DNA of 64,000 nt from Mycoplasma zalophi (GTDB lineage: Bacteria > Bacillota_I > Bacilli_A > Mycoplasmatales > Metamycoplasmataceae): the NCBI RefSeq assembly GCF_018914005.1, contig NZ_JAHMHI010000001.1, forward strand, positions 643,975 through 707,974, read 5' to 3'. Positions 46,122 to 57,395 of this stretch are shown here, piece by piece (the stretch's first letter is position 1; each line of letters opens with the position of its first letter). The notes beneath the pieces are model-generated. The model did not search any database and was not told the DNA's origin. It worked only from the letters and a program-made list of their open reading frames with translations. The translations under genes and the position numbers were made by a program.

Positions 46122-47735
46122 CTACATTTTTTCAACTATATCTAAATCCATTAATTTTAGTCCGCTTTCAAGAACTTCTTTTGTTGCTTTTACTAAAGCA
46201 ATTTGTGATTCTTCATCTTCAGAACCTAAAATTTTAGAATTAGAGTAAAAACTGTTGAATGCTCCAGATAAATCTAATAAATATGGTGGTAATAAGTTTA
46301 CTTTATATGTTTTTGCCATTGTTTGAATTAAATCAGCATATTTTTTTAATTCATTTACTAGTTTAATTTCAAATTCACTTGTGTATTCTCCAGCTTTTGG
46401 ATTATCCTTGTAATTTGATTTACTTAAAAGCTGATTTGCTCTTGCATAAGCATATTTAATATTAAACATTGCATTTGATTCAGATTCTTCATTCACTTTA
46501 CTAATATCAAAGTCAATTTTTGAATTGTATGAACGGTTTATTAAGAAAAATCTAATTGCATCTTTTCCTACTAAATCCATTAATTCTCTTAAAGTTAAAG
46601 AGGTTCCAAGACGTTTAGACATTTTAACTTCTTTTCCATCTTTAACAACTCTTAATAATTGGAATAAAACCATTTCACATTGGTTACGTTTGTATCCTAA
46701 ATCTGTTAAAGCATATTTAATTCTTTCTACATAACCTGAGTGGTCAGCTCCTCAAACATCGATAATAACACCATCTGGGTGGTTTAGACGCAATAATTTA
46801 TCTTCATGGTAAGCAATATCTGCACACATATATGTATAAGATCCGTCACTTTTTACAATAACTCTATCTTTGTCGTCGTATCCTCCCCTTGTTGTTGCTA
46901 GTCATTTTGCTCCGTCTTTATCATAAACATTTTTTAAACGGTTAATAGCATTAAAAACAATGTTGTTTGTATATAAATCAGTTTCACTTGAATAAAGATC
47001 GAATCATGTTCCGAATCTTTTCATGTCTTTTTTGATTTCGCGTAGTGCTATATTTCTTCCGAATTCTCTAAAAAATTCTCTATTTGGTTCGTATTCAGCA
47101 CCTTTGTATTTATCACCGAATTCCTTGTAAAATTCTTCGGCAAAATAAATAATATCTCCCCCATTATATGCATCTTCAGGCATAGGATAAGATTTATCAA
47201 AAATTTGTTGATAACGTGCAAATAGTGATGCAGCTAAGTTGTTCATTTGATTTCCTGCATCATTTACATAATATTCTCTTACAACTGGGTGTCCAGCAAA
47301 TTCTAATACATTTGCAAGAGTTGCGGCAATAGCGGCGTTACGTGCATGTCCAATATGTAAAAATCCTGTTGGGTTAGCACTAACATACTCAAGATTTATT
47401 GGGTAAAGTTTTTTAGTTCCTTTTCCATAATTTTGACCCAATTTATTTATATTGTCAATCGTTTCTGAAAAAACTTCATTTTCAACATAAAAATTCATAA
47501 ATCCGGGCACGGCAATTTCAATTTCTTTTATTGAATATTTAGTCATGTCGATATTGTCTTTAATTTCCTGTGCAACCTCCATTGCACTTTTTTGTAATTC
47601 TTTTTGTAATGTTAAAGCTATATTTGAAGCAAAATCTCCATGATCTTTTGCCTCTGTTAATACAACTTTTTTTTCTATATTTAATTTTTTTAGAGCTTCA
47701 TCAATTGAAGCGATAATTTTTTCTTTAGCACTCAT
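46122..47735 (-). CDS. argS: Arginyl-tRNA synthetase
   Basis: 537 residues, class I. Add-1 domain at the N-terminus, then [17 protein letters not shown] with HIGH (about 120-123), [12 protein letters not shown] (about 372) and a DALR anticodon-binding domain at the C-terminus. TATAAT (47745-47750) lies 9 bases before ATG, no Shine-Dalgarno. Divergent from cysS with 62 bases between the start codons. Confidence 0.96.
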
Positions 47736-47797
47736 AATGTTTATATTATAATACTTTTTTATGATCTTTTTTATGTTATATAACTATAATAATAGAT
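47736..47797. promoter_or_regulatory. Compact divergent promoter, argS / cysS
   Basis: TATAAT for argS at 47745-47750 (minus) and TATAAT for cysS at 47785-47790 (plus), 9 and 7 bases from the start codons. No Shine-Dalgarno on either side. Confidence 0.6.
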
Positions 47798-49000
47798 ATG
47801 AAAAAATATTACGTATGTGGCCCAACTGTTTATAATTTAGTTCATATTGGAAATATGCGACCTATTTTAACATTTGATATTTTAGTAAGAGGTCAAAAAT
47901 ATTTAGGTGAAGAGATATTCTTTTTACACAATATAACAGATATTGATGACAAAATAATTAACAGGGCAATTGAATTAAATATTTCAGAAACACAATTAGC
48001 AAATGAAAATACTGAGTTATACTTAAAACTTTTAGAGGATTTTAATATTTTAAAACCTACTAAAATAGCTAGAGTTACTGATTCATTAGATATTATTTAT
48101 GACTTTGTAAACAAATTAATTGAAAAAAAATCTGCATATCAAAAAGGGGTAAATGTCTTTTTTGATATTGAAAAAAACAAAGAATTTTATGGTGAAATAA
48201 GTAATCAAAAAATTGAAAACATGGAATATGAACAAAGCGATTATGAAAAAAATCATCCCGCTGATTTCGCACTATGAAAAGACACAAAAGTGGGAATAAA
48301 ATATGACGCACCATTTGGTAGTGGTAGACCAGGATGACACACAGAATGCGCTGCTTTAATTAGTCATTATTTAGGAGATGATACAATTGATATTCATGGT
48401 GGAGGAAGTGATTTAACCTTCCCTCATAACGAAAATGAAAATATTCAATTTAGAGCATTAACAAATAAACCATTAGCAAAAACATGATTACACTTTGGAA
48501 CTTTAAATTTAAATGACGAAAAAATGTCTAAATCATTAGGAAATATAATTACAGCGCGGGAATTTATTGATTTACATGGTGCTGATACTTTAAGATTGAT
48601 TTATTTACAAACTTCTTATTCAAAACCTTTTAATTTAACAACAGAATTTATAGAAACTTCAAAGAAAATGATTGCTAAATTTGAAAATATAATCAAAAAA
48701 TATTTAATTACAAATAAAGATGAAGAAATAGATTTTCAATTAGTTAAAGAAATAGCAAAAGAGGCTTCAAATTTAAATACTTCTAATGTTATGAAATATT
48801 TATATGAATTATCAAAAAATAAAAATAAATCAGCAACATTTTTAGAAGCTATTAAAATGCTGGGTTTTAACATTGCAAACACAAAAATTACTGAAGAACA
48901 AACAAAATTATACTCAGAATGACAAAAATTATTAGCTGAGAAAAAATTTGAAGAAGCTGATAAAATAAGGGAAATTTTAAAAACATGAAATCTTATTTAA
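47798..49000 (+). CDS. cysS: Cysteinyl-tRNA synthetase, short form
   Basis: 400 residues. The protein begins directly at [18 protein letters not shown], so about 20 residues found at the N-terminus of other CysRS are missing; the TATAAT box 7 bases upstream leaves no room for more. HIGN, GRPGWHTECAAL and the EKMSKSLGN motif (about 240) are intact; zinc ligands include Cys5 and the C/H/E residues in TEC and PHNENE. The end reaches 49000, beyond a TGA tryptophan. rlmB starts inside its last 16 bases. Confidence 0.95.
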
Positions 49001-49677
49001 CAAATATTATTGTTGGAAGAAATTCCGTAATTGATGCCCTTGCAAATGGATATGATATTGAAAAAATTTATATTCAAAACAATATAAATATTAAACTGAA
49101 CTTCAAAAATATAGAATACGTTTCAAAAGAAAAATTAAATAGTTTAACAGATCAAAATCATCAAGGGATAATTGCTATTATAAAACCTTTTAATTATGCA
49201 GATTTTAATGAGTTAATTTTAAAAAAACCTGAACAAGTAATTATTTTAGATCATATTCAAGATCCTCACAATTTAGGGGCTATTATGCGTTCTGCAAATG
49301 CTTTTGGATTAAAATGAATAATTATTCCTAAAGACAGAGCAGCTAGTGTAAATGCAACGGCTTTAAAAATTTCAAGTGGTGGATTTAATGGATTAAAAAT
49401 AGTTAAAAATTCTTCATTAAATACAACAATTAACAAATTAAAAGAAATAGGTTATTGAGTCTATGCAACTTCATTAGATAATAAATCAATTAATATTAAT
49501 GATGTAAAATTTAATACTCCAACAGTTTTAATAATAGGTAATGAACAAAAAGGTGTGTCTAACACACTTCTTAAATTAAGTGATCAAAATATTTACATCC
49601 CTCAAGCAGGAACAGTGCAATCTTTAAATGCTTCTGTTGCTGCTGGTATATGTTTTTATTGTCTAAAAAATAAATAA
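48985..49677 (+). CDS. rlmB: 23S rRNA 2'-O-ribose methyltransferase, TrmH family
   Basis: 230 residues, SPOUT fold. Methylates a ribose in 23S rRNA (G2251 in E. coli) or, less likely, a tRNA. N-terminal substrate domain GRNSVIDAL (about 11-19), then motif 1 PHNLGAIMRSANAFG, motif 2 VLIIGNEQKGVS and motif 3 QSLNASVAAGI. Overlaps cysS by 16 bases, as expected for the cysS-rlmB pair conserved in Firmicutes. Confidence 0.92.
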
Positions 49678-49710
49678 GGAAAATTTTAGGAATTTTTTGC
49701 ATGATTTTTT

Positions 49711-49735
49711 TAACTTAAATGAAAAAATTAAGTTA
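49711..49735 (+). promoter_or_regulatory. Perfect hairpin ending on the start codon of the sigma-like gene
   Basis: TAACTTAA (49711-49718) and TTAAGTTA (49728-49735) form an 8-bp stem with a 9-base loop; its last base is the A of the ATG. It could hide the start codon in RNA or be an operator in DNA. Not a terminator, since no T-run follows. Confidence 0.5.
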
Positions 49736-50238
49736 TGAATAAATACAAAAATAACTGAATTTCCTTTTTTTATATTCATAAAAAACAATTAGAATTTTTA
49801 GCAAGAGAATTAATAAAAGATAAAAATATTCCTTTAACAGTTGACGATTTTATTCCAGAAGCAATGGATGAAATCAAACAACAATTAGATTCTCAAAAAG
49901 AAGTAAATATATCATATATTTTAAAAGCATGTGAATATAGATTTAGAAATATTATAAAAAAATATACTTCCAAAAAACACAATGTTTTAAATAATGCTTA
50001 TTATTATGAAAAGGATGAATTATTTGACATTGCATATGAAGACAAATATTTAGATAATTTATTTTTATCTCATTTAAAAAGCAAGTTAAAATTAACAAAA
50101 ACTGAAGAAATTATTTTAGATAATTATTTTTTAGAGGGTCAAACAAAAACTGAAATTTTTAAAAAATATCACATTTCTCCCTATTATCAAAATTCAATTT
50201 CGCGTCAACTAACAACAAAAATCACCAATATAATATAA
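49735..50238 (+). CDS. Sigma-70-like protein at the sigH position
   Basis: 167 residues. Context is the main evidence: it lies between rlmB and rpmG-secE-nusG, exactly where Firmicutes carry sigH. The C-terminal [20 protein letters not shown] then [18 protein letters not shown] looks like a sigma region-4 helix-turn-helix. The middle part ([18 protein letters not shown]) could correspond to region 2 helices. Sequence is too diverged to assign from motifs alone. Mycoplasma genitalium MG428 is a comparable alternative sigma factor. No Shine-Dalgarno; the start is embedded in a hairpin. Confidence 0.6.
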
Positions 50239-50260
50239 TTTATTATATAATTTAAAAATT

Positions 50261-50410
50261 ATGAAAAAACAAAGCAAAAAAGTTTCATTAGCATGTACAA
50301 TATGCAAGCACAAAAACTATTCAACAAATAAATCAATTGAAAAACGGCTAGAAATAAATAAATTTTGTCGTTTTTGCAATGCTAAAACCTTACATAAGGA
50401 GGAAAAATAA
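50261..50410 (+). CDS. rpmG: Ribosomal protein L33
   Basis: 49 residues, 50S protein. Two CxxC pairs (CTIC, CRFC) mark the zinc-binding form; [17 protein letters not shown] is the typical start. TATAAT (50246-50251) lies 9 bases before ATG. Its stop overlaps the secE start (TAATG). Confidence 0.9.
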   Translation: MKKQSKKVSLACTICKHKNYSTNKSIEKRLEINKFCRFCNAKTLHKEEK

Positions 50411-50682
50411 TGAGTCAAAGAAATGATGAAAAAATCGAACCATTTCAAAATCTTTCTTTTAAAGAATCGCAAGCTTTAAAAGAACAGATACCTCCAGTCA
50501 CAAAAGAAAGACCATTTCGTGCATTTAGAAAAGATATAAAAAGAATTATTTGACCAAAAGCAAAAAAAGCATGAAAATGATACGCTCTAACATTAATATT
50601 TTTAGTAGTTTTTGCTGTGTTCTTTTTTGTGGTAACGGTATTTTTTACAAATATTTGAAATTCATTAGGAATTAAATTATAA
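50410..50682 (+). CDS. secE: Preprotein translocase subunit SecE
   Basis: 90 residues. Single transmembrane helix (about 60-82) after the conserved amphipathic stretch RIIWPKAKKAWKWYA. Part of the SecYEG channel. Starts on the rpmG stop codon with AAGGAGG just upstream; nusG follows, the standard order. Confidence 0.92.
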
Positions 50683-50692
50683 AGGGGTAAAT

Positions 50693-51295
50693 ATGACAGA
50701 TACAAATGGTGAAAAATTAATATATAAATGATATATGATTTCAACTGTTTCAGGTAAAGAAGAAAAAGTAAAAGAAACACTTGAAAATAAAATTCAAACA
50801 ACAGGAATGCAAGAATTTTTTGAACAAATTAGAATTTTTCAAATGCCACATTTAACAAGTAAAGAACTTGAGAAAAAAACACGTGGTGAACAATATGAAC
50901 CTAAATTTATTAATATGTATAAAGGTTATATTTTTATTAAAATGTGCATGAGTGATGATTCTTGATATTTAGTACGTAATACACAATATGTAACCGGATT
51001 GATTGGTTCTAGTGGAAAAGGAGCAAAACCTACCCCTATTTCAAAAAGAAAAATCGAAGAGATGGAAAACAAAGAAAGATTATTGCGTGAAGAATTCGAA
51101 ACTGGAAATATTGAAACCGCTTTCAAAGAACAAACAATTGTTAGAGTAATTAGAAAAGATAGTCCTTACTTTGGACAAGAAGGTGCAATTATTCAAAATG
51201 ATGACAAAGAAGAAAGAGCTTTTGTTGAAATTGAAACCTTTGGAAGAAAAACCCCAACCCAATTTGAATATAAAGATTTAGAAATTATTGGTTAA
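50693..51295 (+). CDS. nusG: Transcription termination/antitermination factor NusG
   Basis: 200 residues. NGN domain (KWYMISTVSGKEEKVKETLE, then MYKGYIFIKM ... VTGLIGSSGKGAKPTP) and a C-terminal KOW domain (VRVIRKDSPYFGQEGAIIQ). Binds RNA polymerase and couples to ribosomes. Shine-Dalgarno GGGG(T)AA is weak but positioned correctly. Ends at a bidirectional terminator. Confidence 0.96.
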
Positions 51296-51297
51296 TA

Positions 51298-51325
51298 TAA
51301 AAAGCACTTTAAAGGTGCTTTTTAT
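51298..51325. terminator. Bidirectional terminator, nusG / DUF402 gene
   Basis: The stem AAAAAGCAC/GTGCTTTTT with a 7-base loop lies between convergent genes. Confidence 0.9.
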
Positions 51326-51879
51326 TATATTTCTTTCAACTTTTTTAATTTTTCAACATATTGATTGATATTTCTCTCATTAAAAAAATCTTCTTTTGAA
51401 TTAAAAAGTAAATACAAGTAATCTATTTCATCATAAATTTTGTAAATTAATTCTTTTGGGTATTTATATTTAATAATGTTTGTTTTAAAATCATTTCAAT
51501 CAATTACATTAAAATCATTGCGTAAATTTGTTTTTACATCAAGATCAAAATCAATATATTTTACTGTGTTATCTTCTATATAAAAAGGACTTGCTAGATT
51601 TACATAAACAAATTTTTGATCATTTCTAACTAATATAGTTGCATTAAAAAAATGCGTTTTAGAAAATAAAAACAATGTCGGTTCATTAACTACTCAGTTA
51701 ATTGATTCTTCAGCGACTTTAGTTTTAACCATTAAAAACACCGCATAGTCTTTTCAATTGTCAATCAATTTAACACCATTATATTGTCTATATAATGTAC
51801 CATCGTATTTAAATGATTGAATATTTAAAAATTCAGCATTTTTAATTAGGTCATCTAGTTTGTTTTTAATTCTTTCCAT
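51325..51879 (-). CDS. DUF402 family protein
   Basis: 184 residues. The block FVYVNLASPFYIEDNTVKYI followed by DFDLDV (about 100-125) fits DUF402, whose characterised members are nucleoside di/triphosphate phosphatases with metal-binding Asp/Glu residues. N-terminal half has YDGTLYRQYNG and a WVVNEPT stretch, as in family members. Its start lies 14 bases inside the end of the metalloprotease gene, implying coupled translation. Confidence 0.72.
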
Positions 51880-53929
51880 AATATTTTAATTTTATATTAA
51901 ATTCTGTTTCTTTGTTTAATTCTTGCTGCATTTCATAGTCTAAATAATATGTTTGAATATCAGGAATGATGGTGTGTATTAATCTTCTGTAATTAGAAAT
52001 TCTTCTTTTGATACTTTTATATCTGTTGTATGCAAGTTGTTTATTAATTTGCATAATTTCATTATTTTGAATAATATTGTCTTGATTTTTGTCTTCTCAA
52101 AAGGAAATTTCTAGGTTTTTATTTAAATTTATGTTTTTGACATTAATTGCTTTTTTTGTAAAATAGCTAAAGTAATTATTATCTAAACCAACAAATTCAG
52201 GTCCTAAATCTTGCCCGCCTTGCTGCTCTGAGTTTTTTCAGTCACTTTTTGTTTTTAGATTACCTTTATTTATTACAATATCAATGATATGCTGATTTGT
52301 ACCGTCATTAACTATTAAATGATTGTTTTCTAAAAAAGTTTTTCTTATTATACCGTTATTTGCTGCGTTTTTTGTGTTAATATATCCTTCAAAATTTAAC
52401 TTACTATATGTATTTTTTGCTGCTTGTTCTACTGCCAAACTATTTGGTCAAAAACCTTTTTCGCTAATTAGCTCTAAAAATGTATTATCAGAAGAAATTT
52501 GAGAAATTGGAAGACCATAACCCATTAAATCTAAATATGCTTTGTAAAGTAATTTTTGTCTTTTTTTAGGATTTGGTAAAGTTTTAGTTTGAAAAAATTG
52601 AAAAACTTTTTTAAGTAGATCTTCAGAATTTAAAAGTTCGTCTAATTTTTCTTTGGTGATTTTATCATTTTCAGTCGGTGTAAATGGGTCATCAAATACT
52701 CAGTTACTTCCATATAATTTTTCACGATAAACTGACATATTATTAGAATATCTTCGTGGAAACAGTCCCATAACACGACTAATATCTTCTGCATATGAAC
52801 TTATAAAAGGTGTGTTAGGATCATTATCAAAACCAAAATATCCGCCTTGTGTTGAAAATGGTTGACTATATGGTTTTTTAGGAACATAACTTAGTTTTAG
52901 AAATTCTCTAGGTATCAATTCTTCAAAACTATAATAATAATTTAAATCATCACTTTTTAATGGGTTTAGGTACTGGATTCACTCAGCAATATCATGATTA
53001 AACGTAAAATCTTCATTTAATCATTTATTATCTTTTGTCTGTAAATAATTTGCTATTTTAAATAATTCACTTGCTGAATATTCTTTGTAAAGAGAAGTAT
53101 ACCTATTATCGCGAAAAGCACTTTCCAGAAGTTTGTATTGTTTATATTTATCACTAAATAATAATGCCTCTTTAAAATCATCTAAAAACTTTTTGTTGTA
53201 AATCGTTTTTCCATATTCTTTTAGTTTATTTTTATCTATATTTAAAGATGAATCAATTCTTAAATTATCAACAATTTCATCGGTTGCGAATTCATCCTGA
53301 AATTGATTGTTAATAATCATAGATTGTGCATAAATTGCTGCTATGTGATGCATATACTCATGAATTAAAGTGGGTAAAATTAATTCAATTTTAATATCAT
53401 TTTCTACTTGTTCTCAAGGCCTTTTTAAATTTCTTAATTTTTGATTTTCCTTATATATTAAATTATTTGTTGAAAGATAAATTTGTTCGTAACTACCTAT
53501 AAATAAACCAGCGGCACTTTTTTTGTGGTAATTTCTTATATTTGGTTTATTTAAATTAACGCGAACTAATTCACTAATTTCAGGTCCATATCCACCTTTT
53601 TTTTGAAAGGAAATAGCTAATTTTTTCATTCCTTCTTCATCTAAAAAATATTTGTAGTCATTATTTTTATCTTTTGCATATGCTCATTGTCTAATGTTTA
53701 TTAAAGTTGGGTCATAATTGGGATTTTTTGTTCCGTCTTTGTTTGTTTTTGCATTAAATTCAATAAACTCATTATCTGATGCTACAAAGTTATTATATTT
53801 ATCAGTCGTTGTAAATGTAAAAACAAGACCTAATCCTATTGCAATTGAAGCAAGTGAAATAGATGTTCCTAAAACTATTCATTTTAATAATGAGGATTCA
53901 TTTGATGATTTTTTAAATTTAAATTTCAT
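51866..53929 (-). CDS. Surface-anchored HExxH zinc metalloprotease
   Basis: 687 residues. Basic start and a single transmembrane segment (about 16-40, no lipobox) predict an extracellular enzyme. The zinc motif HEYMHH (His190, Glu191, His194) lies in PTLIHEYMHHIAAIYA, inside a helix as expected for gluzincins. A further downstream EWIQYL could supply the third ligand. It resembles the mycoplasma family named MYPU_1760 metalloprotease (from memory). TAAAAT (53937-53942) is 7 bases before ATG, no Shine-Dalgarno. The target is unknown. Confidence 0.78.
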
Positions 53930-53986
53930 AATTATTATTTTATATAAATTATTAAAAAAAACTATTAATATTTTACAATTTAAAAT
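53930..53986. promoter_or_regulatory. Compact divergent promoter, metalloprotease / trmB
   Basis: TATAAAAT at 53937-53944 (minus, 7 bases from ATG) and TACAAT at 53974-53979 (plus, 7 bases from ATG) lie within 57 bases. Both messages are predicted to be leaderless. Confidence 0.6.
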
Positions 53987-54598
53987 ATGAGATTAAAATT
54001 TAACAAAGATGCTGAAGGTATTTTAAATTCTTCAGATAAATTATTAAAACAAAGACCAATAACTTTAAATAAAAAGACATATTTAGAAATCGGTATGGGT
54101 AAAGGTCAAATGATCACACAAATGGCATTAGAGAATCCTGAAATTAATTTTATTGGTTGAGAAAAATACTCAACAATTGCACTGTATGCACTGAAAAAGA
54201 TTGAAAAAAATAACATTTCCAATTTAAAATTGATAGTTGATGATGCTGTAAATATTGAAGAAATTTTAGCAGATAAAGTCGACCGAATTTATTTAACTTT
54301 TTCTGATCCTTGGCCAAAAAAACGTCATGCAAAAAGAAGATTAGTACATAGAAATTTTTTAGTTAAATTTTCGCATATTTTAAAACCAGAAGGCAAAATT
54401 ATTTTTAAAACAGATAATGATCTTTTATACAATTTTGCACTTGAGGAATTAGAATTTTTAAAAGCAAATATTATTTTTCAAACTACTGATCTTCATAATA
54501 GTGAAAAAAATGAAATAAATATTCCAACAGAATATGAAATTAAATGATCTGAAAAAGGTAAAAATATAAATTATGTTGAGTTTAACTTTTTAAAATAA
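53987..54598 (+). CDS. trmB: tRNA (guanine-N7-)-methyltransferase
   Basis: 203 residues. Makes m7G46 in tRNA. YLEIGMGKGQMI is the S-adenosylmethionine motif (about 39-50), with IGWEKYS, LTFSDPWPKKRHAKRRLVHR (about 104-123) as the family signature, and a C-terminal PTEYEIKWSEKGKNI that binds the tRNA. Leaderless start. Single gene ending at a terminator. Confidence 0.96.
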
Positions 54599-54621
54599 GT
54601 CTGATTAAATTCAGACTTTTT
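54597..54621 (+). terminator. Terminator after trmB
   Basis: The stem AAGTCTGA/TCAGACTT with a 6-base loop overlaps the stop and is followed by a T-run. Confidence 0.92.
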
Positions 54622-54713
54622 GTTTGCAATTAATCTATTACTTTGCTTTATTGCAATTTAGTGTATAATTATTATATTATATATAATAATATTTTAAAAA
54701 TATGGGAGTATTT

Positions 54714-57338
54714 ATGTCTAATAATGATAATATAGAAGAAAAAGATTTAGATGAAACTTATTTTGTAGAAGAAGAAGAAATTAAAAAAGTTTTTGAAGAA
54801 GAAGTAATTGAAGAAGATGAAGAAGAATTACCACCACAAGAAAAAGAAGGATATGTAGTTAAATCTAATATTTTAAATGAAGAAAAAAATGGATTAACTC
54901 CTGTAAGTTTGGTAAAAGAAATGAAAAGCGCTTTTATTGAATATGCAATGAGTGTTATCGTTTCACGTGCTTTACCAGATGCAAAAGATGGATTAAAACC
55001 AGTTCATAGACGTATTTTATACGGAATGAGTGAACTTGGTATGTTTTATAATCAACCTCACAAAAAATCAGCTCGTATTGTTGGGGATGTTTTAGGAAAA
55101 TACCATCCACATGGTGACAGCTCTGTTTATGAAGCTATGGTAAGAATGGCTCAAGATTTTAGTTTAAGATATCCATTAATCGATGGCCACGGTAACTTTG
55201 GTTCAATTGATGGCGATGAAGCAGCTGCTATGCGTTATACTGAAGCTAGAATGAGTAAAATTGCTTCATTAATGGTTGATAGTATTAAGAAAAACACAGT
55301 TGATTTTATTGATAACTATGACGCAAGTGAAAAAGAACCTGTTGTATTGCCTGCTAGATTTCCTAATTTACTTGTTTCAGGTACAAGTGGTATTGCAGTA
55401 GGGATGGCAACAAGTATACCACCTCACAATTTAAATGATGTAATTAATGCTTCTATTGCTTTAGCTGCAAATCCAGAAATAAGTATTGATAAATTAATTG
55501 AAATAGTACAAGCTCCAGATTTTCCAACTGGTGGAATATTATTTGACAAAAAATCAGTAATTCAGGCTTATAAAACCGGTAGAGGTAGTGTAACAATTCG
55601 TTCAAAAGCACACATCGAAAAATATGCAAATGGAAAAAGCAAAATTATTGTGACTGAAATTCCTTATGCAATTAGAAAAACAGATATTATTGAAAAAATT
55701 TCAGTTTTAATTAAGGAAAAAAGAATTGAAGGAATTCAAGATTTTAGAGATGAATCTAACCGTGAAGGAATTAGAATTGTAATCGATATTAAGAAAAATG
55801 TAATCCCAGAAATTATTTTAAATAAATTATATAAATTGACTCAACTACAAACTCGTTTCTCAATTAATACAATTGCACTTGTTAATAACGAACCTAAATT
55901 ATTGAATTTAAAACAAAGTTTAGAAGTTTATATTGAACATCAAAGAGATGTAGTTACAAGAAGATTAAATTTTGATTTAGAAAAAGATGAACAAAGAGCA
56001 CACATTTTAGAAGGTCTAAAAATTGCAGTTGAAAATATTGATAAAGTTATTGAAATTATTAAAAAATCTTCAACAGATGCTCAAGCACAAGAAACACTTT
56101 CAAATACTTTTAATTTAACTGAAATACAAACCAAAGCAATCGTTGATATGCGTTTGGGTCGTTTAACAGGTTTAGCAATTGAAAAAATGGAAGAGGAACT
56201 TCAAACATTAATTGCAAGAATCAATGAATTTAAAGATATTTTATCTAACCCTGATAAATTAACACAATTAATTATTGATGAATTATCAGAAATAAAAGCA
56301 CAATTTGGTGATAAACGTCGTTCAGAAATTCGTTGAGATTTAAATTATTCAATTGAAGAAGAAGACTTAATACCACAAAGTGAAATAATAGTTACTTACA
56401 CTACAAATAATTACGTAAAATCAACTTTACTTGAAGAATATCGTGAACAAAAACGTGGTGGAACAGGTTCTATTGGTGCAAAAACTTATTCAGATGATAA
56501 TGTTAAAAACATAATTCATGCAAATACTCATACTGATATTTTAATACTTACTTCAAAAGCAAAAATATTTAGAATTAGAGGACATGAAATTCCTAGTGTT
56601 TCTAAATCAGCCAAAGGAACACCTATTGTTAACTTAATTCCAAATATTGAAAAAGATGAAAATATTTCAACAATATTAACAACTGATGATTATGATAACA
56701 ATAAATATTTATTAACAATAACCAAAAAAGGTATTGTAAAAAGAACATCATTAGATCAATATGAAAGAATTAACATTTCAGGTAAAAAAGCATTAATTTT
56801 AGATGAAGATGATGAACTAATTGATGCAAAAATAGCATTAGAAAATGAAGAAATTTACATAGGAAGTTCTGATAATCATTTAGCAAGATATGATGTAAGT
56901 GAAATTCGTGATACATCAAGAGCATCTCGTGGTGTAATGGGAATCAAACTTGCAAAAGATCAACATGTAATTAACTGTTCTAGTTCAAATGAGGGAAAAT
57001 ATATCTTTAGTTTAGGATCAGAAGGTTTTGGAAAATTAACATTAGCAGAAGAATTTAGAAAAACTTCAAGAAATGCAAAAGGAGTTTTAGCATTAAATGG
57101 TCAAAAAGCTGGTAATTTAATTTATGCAGCTGCTTGTCAAGGCACTGAAGATTTAATGATTATCACTAAACAAAATATGGTTATTAGATTTAATTTAAAA
57201 TTAGTATCTGTTACATCAAGAAATACTAAAGGTGTTAAATTAATTAATCTGAAAAACAAAAAAGATGAAATAGTTGCAGTTACAAAAATAAGTTTTGTTG
57301 ATGAAGAAACATCACATGAAGAATCTAAAGAAAATTAA
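54714..57338 (+). CDS. gyrA: DNA gyrase subunit A
   Basis: 874 residues. Breaks and rejoins DNA to introduce negative supercoils with GyrB. An acidic, low-complexity extension of about 55 residues precedes the usual start ([20 protein letters not shown]). The quinolone region reads [17 protein letters not shown] with Ser at the position of E. coli Ser83 and Glu at Asp87; [10 protein letters not shown] carries the catalytic tyrosine. The C-terminal propeller has QKRGGTG, a GyrA-box variant, which favours gyrA over parC. ATG at 54714 has GGGAG 5 bases upstream; an earlier ATG at 54702 contains that site. Confidence 0.94.
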
Positions 57339-57347
57339 ATATTAAGG

Positions 57348-57378
57348 AAGCAAAAATGTAAAAGGCATTTTTGCTTTA
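57348..57378 (+). terminator. Terminator after gyrA
   Basis: The stem AAGCAAAAATG/CATTTTTGCTT with a 7-base loop lies between gyrA and the protease gene. Confidence 0.85.
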
Positions 57379-57395
57379 TAAATTGAAAGGGTAAT

